Source: CAVZTX01 sp963778375 (GTDB lineage Bacteria > Chloroflexota > Ktedonobacteria > Ktedonobacterales > Ktedonobacteraceae). Taken from it: a DNA stretch of 64,000 nucleotides. How positions within the stretch are numbered: the first letter of the stretch is position 1; the number at the start of each line of letters is the position of its first letter. Positions 18,924 through 27,303 of the stretch are shown piece after piece. Below the pieces are notes generated by a model. That model ran no database searches, was not told the origin of the DNA, and worked only from the letters and a program-made list of their open reading frames with translations. A program made the translations under genes and the position numbers. The stretch is from positions 124,001-188,000 of the forward strand of contig CAVZTX010000005.1 of NCBI GenBank assembly GCA_963778375.1, read 5' to 3'.

Positions 18924-19336
18924 GAAGGTTCCCACCTTTCGTGAAATGACTAGCAATACATGTATATACACACATCGGTGCATACTGGGCGAACCCGATG
19001 TTCGACCCGGTTGCATCTGCTTGTCGCAGGCACCATTGCCTACAAGAGTAGGTAGGATACATCATCCACTAACCGGCGTGGATGAAAGAAAAGATGACCG
19101 AAATGGGAAAAAACTTCACACAGCGATAACTGCGTGTAACGAGGTACATAATGAAGATAGGTGTGCTGGTATGCCTCCTTTCTATAGATGTGGTCTATCT
19201 ATAAGTGAGGTTAGTCCAGTCGCCAGATCACATCTCTGTGGTTGCTTGGTGACTGCGCTTAGAAATTATTATAGCATATAAATAGCCAATTGTGGCGTTT
19301 TTCTGGCTATTTTCGCCGGAATCTACGCTGGTAGAG
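18924..19336 (-). promoter_or_regulatory. Long leader and promoter of the acetate transporter
   Basis: On the minus strand an extended -10 box TATGCTATAAT (TATAAT at 19273-19268) would start transcription near 19260, leaving a leader of about 340 bases before ATG 18923. The leader holds short inverted repeats such as TATAGAT/ATCTATA near 19190 and an unexplained GGAGG near 19165. No known riboswitch class is recognised. A 26-codon frame within it has no convincing ribosome site. Confidence 0.4.
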
Positions 19337-20050
19337 CTATTCAGGTTGATTGGGGCGTAGCGCAACCAGATCGGGGTCAGTGAGCGCAAATTCTCTCGTT
19401 TGAGGATAGAGAGCGAACGCTTGCTGCAGGGGTGCCGAAGCCTTCTCAATCCTGCTATGCGTGGCATAAAAGCAAGCCAGGTTATAGAGCACATAGCCTT
19501 GCAAGGTTTCCGGGACCCCAGCCTCAAGGACTCTCCTAGTCCAGACTTCATAGGTCTCTAGTGCGCGTTCGAGATCGTTACGGTCGGCATAATACTGCGC
19601 CAGATGGTTCTGGGTATGCTCGTAGCAATTGCCCATGAAGGAAGTGTATAGCGGCATTCCGTCCTGCATCCAGTCGAAGCGGTTGAAGGCCGTCAGATCT
19701 TCCTCTGACAGTTGATGGGTGAGTGCGATAAGATCTGCGTACACGTGATCAGATTCAGCAATGATATCTGGCCAGGAACGATAGCGTTGCTCTTCGAATA
19801 TGAGGGGGTTGAGTTCCTCAAAGTCTTCAGATTTGGGCCGTGGCACCTTCTGAAGGAGGGCCTGCACTATAAGCACGAGGCGCTGACGCCAGAAAGTCAT
19901 GTGAGCTACGTGATCTTTGGCAGCCCACAGCTCCGGTGTGCCGATGGCAGCCCGTTCAGCAGGGGTCAACTCCTGCATGAACGTGTTCTGACCGATCTGA
20001 GCTTGACGCAAGAGATCAATTAGGGTGGGCTTAAAAGCATGTTGAGTCAT
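19337..20050 (-). CDS. DinB/DfsB-like protein with C-terminal TPR-like tail
   Basis: A 237-residue protein. Residues 1-160 resemble the ClbS/DfsB four-helix bundle (LWAAKDHVAHMTFWRQRLVL, then YTSFMGNCYEHTQNHLAQYY carrying the late His residues). Residues 160-237 form TPR-like helices (ALETYEVWTRRVLEAGVPE, GYVLYNLACFYATHSRIEKA). Function is unknown; the combination suggests a protein-interaction tail added to a DinB domain. Confidence 0.65.
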   Translation of the reverse strand: MTQHAFKPTLIDLLRQAQIGQNTFMQELTPAERAAIGTPELWAAKDHVAHMTFWRQRLVLIVQALLQKVPRPKSEDFEELNPLIFEEQRYRSWPDIIAESDHVYADLIALTHQLSEEDLTAFNRFDWMQDGMPLYTSFMGNCYEHTQNHLAQYYADRNDLERALETYEVWTRRVLEAGVPETLQGYVLYNLACFYATHSRIEKASAPLQQAFALYPQTREFALTDPDLVALRPNQPE

Positions 20051-20292
20051 AGATTTTCTTCCTCACTTCTTTCTTGTGAAATGGAAGAGAGTATGTTCAT
20101 GAATACCCTCACAGGTTTTCTGTTATCGATGAAGAACATTATCTCATAACCAACAATCATATAGTGCGTCCTATCTTTTCGTCAAAAAACACTGATAGAC
20201 CATATGCGTTTAATAGCTTGCCCCTACATATCTTCAAATGTTACACTTAACATAAGTTAGTCAGTTGTCTCACAGCACGAAGAGGTGAAGTC

Positions 20293-21477
20293 ATGCAGGA
20301 TATCTATATCATCGACGGAGCACGTACGCCTGTAGGCGTATTACAGGGGTCGCTTTCCGACGTTAGCGCCATTGATCTTGGCGTCATCGCCGCAAAGGGA
20401 GCCTTAGAGCGAAGCGGCGTTGATCCTCAATTAGTTGACCAGGTTGTCATAGGTAATGTGATCCAAACAAGTAAGGATGCTATTTATTTTGCACGCCATG
20501 TAGCGCTCAAGGCAGGTTTGCCTATCGAGACGCCAGCATTGACGGTAAATCGCCTATGCGGCTCCGGTTTGCAGGCAATTGTGAGCGCGGCACAAATGTT
20601 GCAGTTGGGCGAGGGACGGATTGCGCTCGCAGGTGGCGCTGAAAATATGACACAAGCTCCTCACGTTCTGCGTGGCGCACGGACTGGCTACAAGTTAGGT
20701 CAGGCCCCACAATTGGAAGACAGCTTGTGGGAAGCCCTGGTGGATAGCTACGTCGGCTGCGGCATGGCGATCACAGCCGAAAATCTGGCCGAGAAATATG
20801 GAATTACACGCGAAGAGGTGGATCGCTATGCATTGCGCAGCCAGACAGCGGCTCGTCGTGCACAACAAGCAGGATTGTTAGCAGAGGAAATCGTGCCTGT
20901 CACCGTCAAAGACCGCAAGGGCAATCCCGTCGAAATCACTCAGGATGAAGGCATCCGCGATACATCGATGGAGGCGCTGGCGAAACTCGCATCACGTTTC
21001 CGCAAAGGCGGTGTGGTCACGCCCGGTAACGCCAGTGGCATCAATGATGCTGGTGCATGTGTCATCCTGGCAACTGGGGATGCCGTCCAACAGCATAACC
21101 TGAAACCTCTGGCTCGCCTCATTTCCTGGGGCGTAGTGGGTGTGCCGCCCGAAATTATGGGTATTGGACCTGCACCCGCTATTCGCCAGGCCCTTAAAAG
21201 GGCAGATTTGGGCGTATCCGATCTTGATCGCGTTGAGGTCAACGAGGCGTTCTCGCCGCAATACCTGGCGGTGGAGAAAGAACTCGGCCTGAATCGCGAC
21301 AAGACGAATGTAAATGGCGGAGCTATCTCCATTGGGCATCCGCTGGCCGCAAGTGGGGCACGTGTGACCCTCACACTCATGTATGAGTTACGACGCCAGC
21401 ATCTCAAATATGGTGCTGCCTCTCTATGCATTGGTGGTGGCCAGGGCATTGCCGCCATCATCGAGAACGTCCAATAG
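20293..21477 (+). CDS. Acetyl-CoA C-acyltransferase (thiolase)
   Basis: Condenses or cleaves acyl-CoA; 394 residues, the normal thiolase length. Nucleophilic Cys89 is in NRLCGSGLQA, the NEAFSPQ motif replaces the usual NEAFA, catalytic His349 is in GHPLAASGAR and Cys379 in CIGGGQG. GGAGENMT-like glycine loop appears as AGGAENMTQ. An AGAGGTG ribosome site lies before ATG. With the 3-hydroxybutyrate dehydrogenase at 22172 it could serve short-chain acyl-CoA or ketone-body/PHB turnover; whether it is biosynthetic (PhaA) or degradative cannot be decided here. Confidence 0.92.
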   Translation: MQDIYIIDGARTPVGVLQGSLSDVSAIDLGVIAAKGALERSGVDPQLVDQVVIGNVIQTSKDAIYFARHVALKAGLPIETPALTVNRLCGSGLQAIVSAAQMLQLGEGRIALAGGAENMTQAPHVLRGARTGYKLGQAPQLEDSLWEALVDSYVGCGMAITAENLAEKYGITREEVDRYALRSQTAARRAQQAGLLAEEIVPVTVKDRKGNPVEITQDEGIRDTSMEALAKLASRFRKGGVVTPGNASGINDAGACVILATGDAVQQHNLKPLARLISWGVVGVPPEIMGIGPAPAIRQALKRADLGVSDLDRVEVNEAFSPQYLAVEKELGLNRDKTNVNGGAISIGHPLAASGARVTLTLMYELRRQHLKYGAASLCIGGGQGIAAIIENVQ

Positions 21478-21486
21478 GAGAACTAC

Positions 21487-21948
21487 ATGCCTAGAGACAC
21501 CCGTGAACCACAAGAAGTACTGGCCCACGTCACCCAATCACGAGTTGCGCTCACCTCTGCAATTTATGGATTGAGCGAAGCCGAACTGACAACGGAAGGT
21601 CCTGCCGGCAAATGGTCGGTCAAGGACCTGATGGCTCACATTGCACGCTGGGAAGAAGTCTGCCTTGATGAACTCCAAAGGCACATGCGTGGAGAGCAGC
21701 CGACAGGCGACTATCGAGATGCGCTCCCATATAACGAGCAATGGGAAGGTGAACTCTCGGCACTGACATTGCAGGAGAGCATCGAGATGTTCGAGAACGC
21801 TCACTATCGCCTCTTTGGCCTGCTGTCCGCTCTCACACCAGGGCAATGGGACGGATACATTCGCGCCTGGGTACGTGGCTCAACCTGGCATCATTTTGAA
21901 GAACACAGCGAACAAATTCGTGCCTGGAAAGCTGGAAGACATTCGTAG
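21487..21948 (+). CDS. DinB-like four-helix-bundle protein
   Basis: A 153-residue DinB/ClbS-type protein starting 9 bases after the thiolase stop, so cotranscribed. WSVKDLMAHIARWEEVCLDE and WHHFEEHSEQIRAW give the two His clusters of the family's metal site. Possible metal-dependent transferase by analogy with DinB/mycothiol-dependent enzymes; function unproven. Confidence 0.75.
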   Translation: MPRDTREPQEVLAHVTQSRVALTSAIYGLSEAELTTEGPAGKWSVKDLMAHIARWEEVCLDELQRHMRGEQPTGDYRDALPYNEQWEGELSALTLQESIEMFENAHYRLFGLLSALTPGQWDGYIRAWVRGSTWHHFEEHSEQIRAWKAGRHS

Positions 21949-22053
21949 CTGAAGGTTAGGGAAAGATATTGAGAGGGGCGAGTTCCCACAGCGGAGGCAA
22001 GCCTTCTATGCATTAACTTCAGTACTGTTGTCACACTGAGTGAAAGTCCCGTT

Positions 22054-22122
22054 GTCATCCTGAGCGGAGCGAAGGATCTGTGCGCTACCCGACGAGAGAT
22101 CCTTCGCTCCGCTCAGGATGAC
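22054..22122. repeat. Dispersed 26-bp perfect palindromic repeat
   Basis: Two 26-base arms, 22054-22079 and 22097-22122, are exact reverse complements separated by 17 bases. Each contains ATCCTGAGCGGAGCGAAGGATC. The hairpin lies between two convergent genes and could also stop transcription. Same family as 4758, 36488 and 55777. Confidence 0.9.
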
Positions 22123-22171
22123 AAATCAGGATGACAGATGGCGGGGCTTGCCTCAGCCCGGGAGGCTTTTA

Positions 22172-22942
22172 TTAATGAGCTGTCCAACCGCAGTCAATTG
22201 TCAGCGCGCTGCCTGTAATACCACTTGCGTCGTCTGAGCAGAGATAGGCTGCAACCTTCGCCACCTCCTCAGGCTCGAGCAGGCGACGGATAGGTGCCTC
22301 GGCGACCATAATCTTTTCCACCACCTCGGATTCCGGAATGCCATGCACCTGAGCCTGCGAAGCGATTTGCTTCTCTACCAGCGCCGTTCGTACATACGAT
22401 GGGCAGATCGCATTGCATGTGACTCCATGCTCCGCACCCTCCAACGCTGTAACGCGGGTAAGTCCCAGCAAACCATGCTTTGCTGCTACATAGGCGGATT
22501 TGAAGGCCGAAGCACGCAACGCATGTACGGAGGCAATGTTGACAATACGTCCCCAGTGATTTGCATACATTATTGGTAGCGCGGCCTTCGTCAGCAGAAA
22601 TGGCGCGGTGAGCATAATATCGATAATTTGACGCCACTTTGATTCGGGAAATTCCGTAATTGGCGCAACATGTTGAATGCCCGCGTTATTCACCAGAATG
22701 TCCACGCGTCCCTCGACTGCAAGCGTATCGGCAACAAGCTGTTGGCAGTCGCGTTCGCTTGACATATCGGCCAGTTGGAAGCGTGCAGAAGGTAATTCTG
22801 CCGTCACGGCTCGTCCGTTTTTCTCATCGATATCAGATAACGTTACATGTACGCCTCGCGTTGTCAGGTCACGTGCAATTGCCAGCCCGATGCCGCTGGC
22901 GGCTCCCGTGACAATAGCAACCTTCCCTGCCAGGTCTGCCAT
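22172..22942 (-). CDS. 3-hydroxybutyrate dehydrogenase (SDR family)
   Basis: NAD-dependent interconversion of (R)-3-hydroxybutyrate and acetoacetate; cytosolic. A 256-residue classical short-chain dehydrogenase with the TGAASGIG cofactor motif, NNAGIQHVAPITEFPESKW (strongly characteristic of the BdhA/PhbDH group), catalytic YVAAK and ending TIDCGWTAH, as in 3-hydroxybutyrate dehydrogenases. ATG 22942 was chosen over a longer frame because GGAAGG lies 6 bases upstream and the SDR fold begins here. Confidence 0.88.
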   Translation of the reverse strand: MADLAGKVAIVTGAASGIGLAIARDLTTRGVHVTLSDIDEKNGRAVTAELPSARFQLADMSSERDCQQLVADTLAVEGRVDILVNNAGIQHVAPITEFPESKWRQIIDIMLTAPFLLTKAALPIMYANHWGRIVNIASVHALRASAFKSAYVAAKHGLLGLTRVTALEGAEHGVTCNAICPSYVRTALVEKQIASQAQVHGIPESEVVEKIMVAEAPIRRLLEPEEVAKVAAYLCSDDASGITGSALTIDCGWTAH

Positions 22943-22985
22943 GTTTCCTTCCTTCCTGATTAGTGTGTTCGCCTTACGAAAAAGC

Positions 22986-23369
22986 TTATGCCTTGCTGAC
23001 TCGTGCAATCCTGCTCTGTCTTGCTAATGTTGTCTCAATCAAGCCGACGACTGCAACGGCAAGGATAAGATGTATCAGCGTCGCGGGTAGACCCGTGAAA
23101 TTTGTACGCCATTGAAGGTAACCAACGACCATCGTGCAGATTGCCAGCAGAACTGTGACACTTTGCAACGTGCGAATTTGCGAATTGTTGCCCACAGCGG
23201 TCGCAGGCAGAAACAACGTCGCAATTGATAGTATCAGCACAAATATTGCGCAGATAATATGAATAGTGATCAATGCGGGAATTGCACCGGTAAACAGCCA
23301 CATGACCAGACCTATAAGGAGGGCGAGTGTGGCAAACAGGCGTAACGACATTCTAATTCCAGTTATCAA
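22986..23369 (-). CDS. Small four-helix membrane protein
   Basis: A 127-residue protein with four predicted membrane spans (about residues 10-30, 34-54, 68-86 and 98-116). Not recognised as a known family. The start taken is TTG 23369, supported by GAGGTGAAGG about 6 bases upstream; an internal ATG at codon 7 lacks a ribosome site. It follows a UbiA-type gene on the same strand. Confidence 0.55.
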   Translation of the reverse strand: MITGIRMSLRLFATLALLIGLVMWLFTGAIPALITIHIICAIFVLILSIATLFLPATAVGNNSQIRTLQSVTVLLAICTMVVGYLQWRTNFTGLPATLIHLILAVAVVGLIETTLARQSRIARVSKA

Positions 23370-23442
23370 TGTACCTTCACCTCGATAAAATTATTTTCTG
23401 CAAGAGATTGTATCGCGTCCATCCCCTCTTGCCAAGTCTTCC

Positions 23443-24366
23443 CTACACATGTGCAAAGCCGCGTACCAGCAGCGCCGCAATAATCAGCAATGCCAACTGA
23501 AGATCAGCATTAAAGTTGGCGGCCATCAGCTTCAGATACCGCTTTAAATCACCGCTTGCCTGGCGCAGCGCAAACAGTACAGGAATAATCGTGAATGCAG
23601 CAATTACGCTGTACCAGGGAAAGACCGACAGCAGGGCATTCATGAAGACCGTAAGCGCGATGAGAAAGAGCAGGATAGCCCCTGCGATACGTGCTCCATT
23701 TTCACCGAGTGCAACGATCGGCGTAATTTTCCCAACCGTTTTGTCAGCACGCCAGTGTAGAAAGTGATGAAAGTAGAGCACCGCAGTTGTAAAAAGGCCA
23801 ATTGGCAAAGAGGCAAGCAGCGCAGAGAGCGTGACGGTTCCTGTCTGAATATAGTATGAACCGACAAGTGGCAAGATGCCGAATGAGATCAGAATATCCA
23901 CTTCACCAAGCCCGCGCCCAATATAAGCCAGACGTAGCGGGGGAGCGACGTAAAAGTATGCGAGTAGAAAACCTGCCGCGCCAAAGGCTAATGCCCAGGG
24001 CCGAAAAATCGTCAGCACAATGCCGCAGAGCAGAGCTACCGCGAAACATCCAATTGCCAGCCCTCGATAAGCTCGCAAGGAAAGCCGCCCATTGAGTAAG
24101 AATTGGGAGCCTGTGGTGAGCGTTTTCCCTTCCGGCATAATTGCATATGCCGCCTGGTCTGCACCCTCGGCAAAATCAAAGACATCGTTGATGACGTTTG
24201 CACCAAGATGCGCGGCTAATGCGCCAAGCAGTGCCAGGAGAAACAATCCCCACTGAAAATGTCCGTTCTGTTCCCATGCCAGCACCGAGCCGATAACCAC
24301 AGGCGCTATCATTACGGGCAGCGTACGTGCGCGTGTGACCTGCAGGAAAAGTTGAAAGCGGTTCAT
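23443..24366 (-). CDS. UbiA-family prenyltransferase (MenA-like)
   Basis: Membrane enzyme that attaches a polyprenyl chain to an aromatic acceptor; 307 residues with about nine hydrophobic segments. The Asp-rich Mg-prenyl-PP site NVINDVFDFAEGAD and a second region FHHFLHWRADKTVGK (loop DKxxGK) are visible, typical of 1,4-dihydroxy-2-naphthoate prenyltransferases (menaquinone). ATG 24366 has GAGGAG upstream. It begins 5 bases after the stop of the FMN split-barrel gene, so they form an operon. Confidence 0.85.
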   Translation of the reverse strand: MNRFQLFLQVTRARTLPVMIAPVVIGSVLAWEQNGHFQWGLFLLALLGALAAHLGANVINDVFDFAEGADQAAYAIMPEGKTLTTGSQFLLNGRLSLRAYRGLAIGCFAVALLCGIVLTIFRPWALAFGAAGFLLAYFYVAPPLRLAYIGRGLGEVDILISFGILPLVGSYYIQTGTVTLSALLASLPIGLFTTAVLYFHHFLHWRADKTVGKITPIVALGENGARIAGAILLFLIALTVFMNALLSVFPWYSVIAAFTIIPVLFALRQASGDLKRYLKLMAANFNADLQLALLIIAALLVRGFAHV

Positions 24367-24371
24367 AGCTT

Positions 24372-24833
24372 CTACTCCTCTCCAACAGGTGTAGGCGCAA
24401 AGGTTACCTCGATTTGCATGGGGCTGGCCGCTATATTGGTGATGCGCAGCCAATTCACCTGCAACTGTACAGCGACGATAGGCAGGCGGGCAATGAATGT
24501 AGCAGCGACCGCGGACTTTTTCCCTAATTGTTCCATGACGGTTTTACTGGCGTTCTCATCGGTCAAAACACGCGCCTGAGCGGTGGCTTCCAGCCATGCA
24601 GTCGGTTGATCGGGGCCAATGAAGAGTCCGACACGCGGGTTCTGGCGCAGATTTGCCAGCTTGCGGGATGTGGTGATGAAGGTTCCGTAGAGCGTCAGGT
24701 TTGTGTCATTGACAGGCTCTTCGACATAAAAAGCGCGGGTGGCATAGGGCTGTCCCTCGTGCTCAGTTGCGATAACTAAAGTGTCGTATTGTGCAAGAAA
24801 CTGAGTGATTGCCTCACGGGCAGTGTTATCCAT
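24372..24833 (-). CDS. Pyridoxamine-5'-phosphate-oxidase-family FMN/F420 split-barrel protein
   Basis: A 153-residue single split barrel: FLAQYDTLVIATEHEGQPYA, AFYVEEPVNDTNLTLYGTFI, SRKLANLRQNPRVGLFIG and a C-terminal FAPTPVGEE. Such proteins bind FMN or F420 and reduce diverse substrates. ATG 24833 was preferred to a longer frame for the AAGGAAAC upstream and because the fold starts here. First gene of the operon with the UbiA-type gene. Divergent from the tandem split-barrel gene at 25149. Confidence 0.75.
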   Translation of the reverse strand: MDNTAREAITQFLAQYDTLVIATEHEGQPYATRAFYVEEPVNDTNLTLYGTFITTSRKLANLRQNPRVGLFIGPDQPTAWLEATAQARVLTDENASKTVMEQLGKKSAVAATFIARLPIVAVQLQVNWLRITNIAASPMQIEVTFAPTPVGEE

Positions 24834-25148
24834 GATATTGTTTCCTTGTCCTGCTTTTTTGCCAAGCAGCGGCATTTCTAAAAGCAAAACTCCTCCTTAC
24901 ATATCATAGTCTGTGGATTCCATCTTTTCTAACCAGGACTTGTTATCTCTACAAATCAAATGAGATAGGTCAATATGTAATTGATGAGTTGTATATATTA
25001 TATAGTTGTGACTCTTAAATTGTATTCCCCCAAAAAGTACTAACATGCATAACGGGCGTATAGAAGCATTTCGATGATAAGTTATACTACGGGAGGCTAC
25101 AACGCGCAAGAAGTAAATAGTATGTGTTCTAGGGGGAGAAAGGTCTGC

Positions 25149-26207
25149 ATGGATGCGTATCATGTACCCACCGGGCAACAACAGGCACGAACACGTTGGG
25201 GGACACATGAAAGCGGTGCCGCTTTCGATAGAAAGAAAACCACCTACCTTACCGAATCAGCTCAGACATTTATTTCGCAACAGGCATTATGCGTGATAGC
25301 TGGGAAAGGGCCAGCAAACCAACTGTGTGGGATGATTACTGTGGGAACGCCAGGCTTTGTAGGGACACCAGACAGGCAGACTTGCCTGCTACAGTTGGAT
25401 CCCCAATTTCGAAATGCACCCATCATACAGCGCCTGCGTCAATCCTCACATACTGAGAGGAACACACAACTGGGCCTCTTCTTCATTTGCCATCCCACTC
25501 GTGAGCGTCTCTGCGTTCAAGGAACCGCCGATTTGCTTCCATTCAACTTGCCTCTTCTGCATCGCCTTTTCGCACCACGGAAGGAAATCCTGATGCGTCT
25601 GCGTGTGCATCAGGCATTCTTTCATTGCGCCAAATATATTAAAACGCGTATTGTTGGGTTGACAGCACCAGTTACAATATCCTCTGAACAACTGTGGCGG
25701 CCAGCCGACTTACTAGGCCATAGCCAATCCTATTTGTCTGAAGAGATGCAGGCATTCATTGCAGGGCAGGTATTGTGCTTCCTCTGCACGGTCGATCAGC
25801 ATGGCCAATGTGCAGTCAATCACCGGGGTGGCGCGGCTGGTTTCCTGGCGACCTTGCCTTCCAACGATGCATCTCCTGGCGGAACGATCTTGCTACCTGA
25901 TTATACGGGAAATGGAGCCTTCGAAGCCATGGGCAATATTTTGGAAACCGGTCAGGCAGCATTTGTCATCCCTAACTACGCGGCCCAATTAGCTCTTTGT
26001 GTATCTGGAACAGCGCGTATTTTAGAGTTGGACGAATTATCTACTGAGCTAGCGCAAAGCTGCATAGGGGCCGAACGGGTAGTAGCTTTATCGGTGAAGC
26101 ATGTGGAGACGCAAAGCGGAGATTGGTCCGCTGCTCTTGCCTATGAGCGTGTTCGCGCCGAAACCCTTTCTACTTCCGATGACCTGTCCATTGCTTGCCC
26201 AATCTAG
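25149..26207 (+). CDS. Tandem pyridoxamine-phosphate-oxidase-like (split-barrel) protein
   Basis: A 352-residue protein that appears to carry two PNPOx-like barrels, the first about residues 30-180 (TESAQTFISQQALCVIAGKG) and the second about 195-330 (SEEMQAFIAGQVLCFLCTVD, QCAVNHRGGAAGFLATLP). ATG 25149 was chosen because GGGGGAGAAAGG is just upstream; a longer frame starts at 25074. Function unknown, flavin or heme binding possible. It is followed after 100 bases by the H-NOX gene on the same strand, suggesting a possible functional link to gas or redox sensing. Confidence 0.65.
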   Translation: MDAYHVPTGQQQARTRWGTHESGAAFDRKKTTYLTESAQTFISQQALCVIAGKGPANQLCGMITVGTPGFVGTPDRQTCLLQLDPQFRNAPIIQRLRQSSHTERNTQLGLFFICHPTRERLCVQGTADLLPFNLPLLHRLFAPRKEILMRLRVHQAFFHCAKYIKTRIVGLTAPVTISSEQLWRPADLLGHSQSYLSEEMQAFIAGQVLCFLCTVDQHGQCAVNHRGGAAGFLATLPSNDASPGGTILLPDYTGNGAFEAMGNILETGQAAFVIPNYAAQLALCVSGTARILELDELSTELAQSCIGAERVVALSVKHVETQSGDWSAALAYERVRAETLSTSDDLSIACPI

Positions 26208-26307
26208 GAAATGCCCGCGAGTTATAGAAAAATGGAATGTGGCAAAGGAAAGAGACAATGGCGATTTCTATGTTCGTGTTTGATGATGCTTTTGGGGAGA
26301 ATATGAC

Positions 26308-27159
26308 ATGCACGGTTTGATCTTCGTAACGTGGGAGAAATATTTATCTGAGCGATTTGGCAATGCACTGCTCAGCAATTATCGAGAGGCCATCGGCGAG
26401 ACAGCAGCTACCTCACCGTTAGCCAGTCGCGTCTATGACGATGCAACTTTGCTAGCAGGAGTTGGTGCTGCCAGCAAACTGACACGCATGTCCGCTGACT
26501 CACTGTTGTGGGAATATGGACGCTTTTTCATAATCAATGGGTTGACGAGCCACCTGTGCGCTTATTTGCTCACTCAGGTGAGGAGTGGGCGTGATCTCTT
26601 GCTAGCAATGCGCGATGCTCATGCCCAGATGCGCCGTACCCCTGACGGATTAACACCTCCTCTTTTTTCATACGAGTCTATTTCTTCTGATCCACGTGAA
26701 ATGGCACTTATCTATGATAGTCCACGCAGGTTATGCTCCGTGCTATGGGGCGCTATTGAAGGAGCAGCAGAACGCTATGGCGAGCGGGTGCAGATAGTTG
26801 AGCGGACTTGCATGAAGCGAGGAGCGCCTGTATGCCGTTTCGAATTGCGCTTCTCCTCTTCGACATCTGGTTCGCTGACACACCTCGAAACGCCGGAACA
26901 GATCGCACGTCGCGATGCCCAGCAACAATTAGCCAATCTCGTCCTGATGGCTTTACCCGACGACGATGGAGTCACGCTAGTAGAACTGCAAGGCATCCTA
27001 CGATACTATCAACTGAGTCCAGGACAACTTCGTCCCAGCATAGTGCTAGAGGCATTGCGCCATCTGCAACATGCTGGTTTAGTTGCCAGTACTGCTAATC
27101 AGCCTGGAGATGACCTCTCTCGTCGTCGCTTTTGGCGTGCACCACTTGCGAAGCAATAA
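26308..27159 (+). CDS. H-NOX (heme-NO-binding) domain protein with C-terminal winged-helix-like region
   Basis: A 283-residue protein. Residues 1-182 match the H-NOX (HNOB) fold of bacterial NO/O2 sensors: it starts MHGLIFVTWEKYLSERFG, the heme-ligand His105 is in RDAHAQMRR, LTPPLF follows as in known H-NOX, and the propionate-clamp Y-x-S-x-R is Y136-D-S138-P-R140. Residues 200-283 contain ALPDDDGVTLVELQGILRYY and SIVLEALRHLQHAGLVAST, which look like a winged-helix DNA-binding domain. No cyclase, kinase or methyl-accepting domain is nearby. AGGGAGAA-like GGGGAGAA precedes ATG. The combination suggests a one-component gas-responsive regulator; the wing assignment is inference. Confidence 0.75.
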   Translation: MHGLIFVTWEKYLSERFGNALLSNYREAIGETAATSPLASRVYDDATLLAGVGAASKLTRMSADSLLWEYGRFFIINGLTSHLCAYLLTQVRSGRDLLLAMRDAHAQMRRTPDGLTPPLFSYESISSDPREMALIYDSPRRLCSVLWGAIEGAAERYGERVQIVERTCMKRGAPVCRFELRFSSSTSGSLTHLETPEQIARRDAQQQLANLVLMALPDDDGVTLVELQGILRYYQLSPGQLRPSIVLEALRHLQHAGLVASTANQPGDDLSRRRFWRAPLAKQ

Positions 27160-27177
27160 TAGGCTAATCACGTAGAA

Positions 27178-27240
27178 AACCTCTTGAGTCAGACCAGTCT
27201 TTATTCAAACTTAGTCTGACCCAAGAGGTTGCTATTTACC
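27178..27240 (+). terminator. Hairpin terminator after the H-NOX gene
   Basis: Arms AACCTCTTGAGTCAGAC (27178-27194) and GTCTGACCCAAGAGGTT (27224-27240) pair over 17 positions with one mismatch. It lies 19 bases after the stop and before the convergent S53 protease gene. No long T run follows. Confidence 0.7.
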
Positions 27241-27303
27241 TATAAACCTACCTCAGGATAACCACTAATTCAGTATCGGCACACTTACTCAGGTGTCCTA
27301 TCC

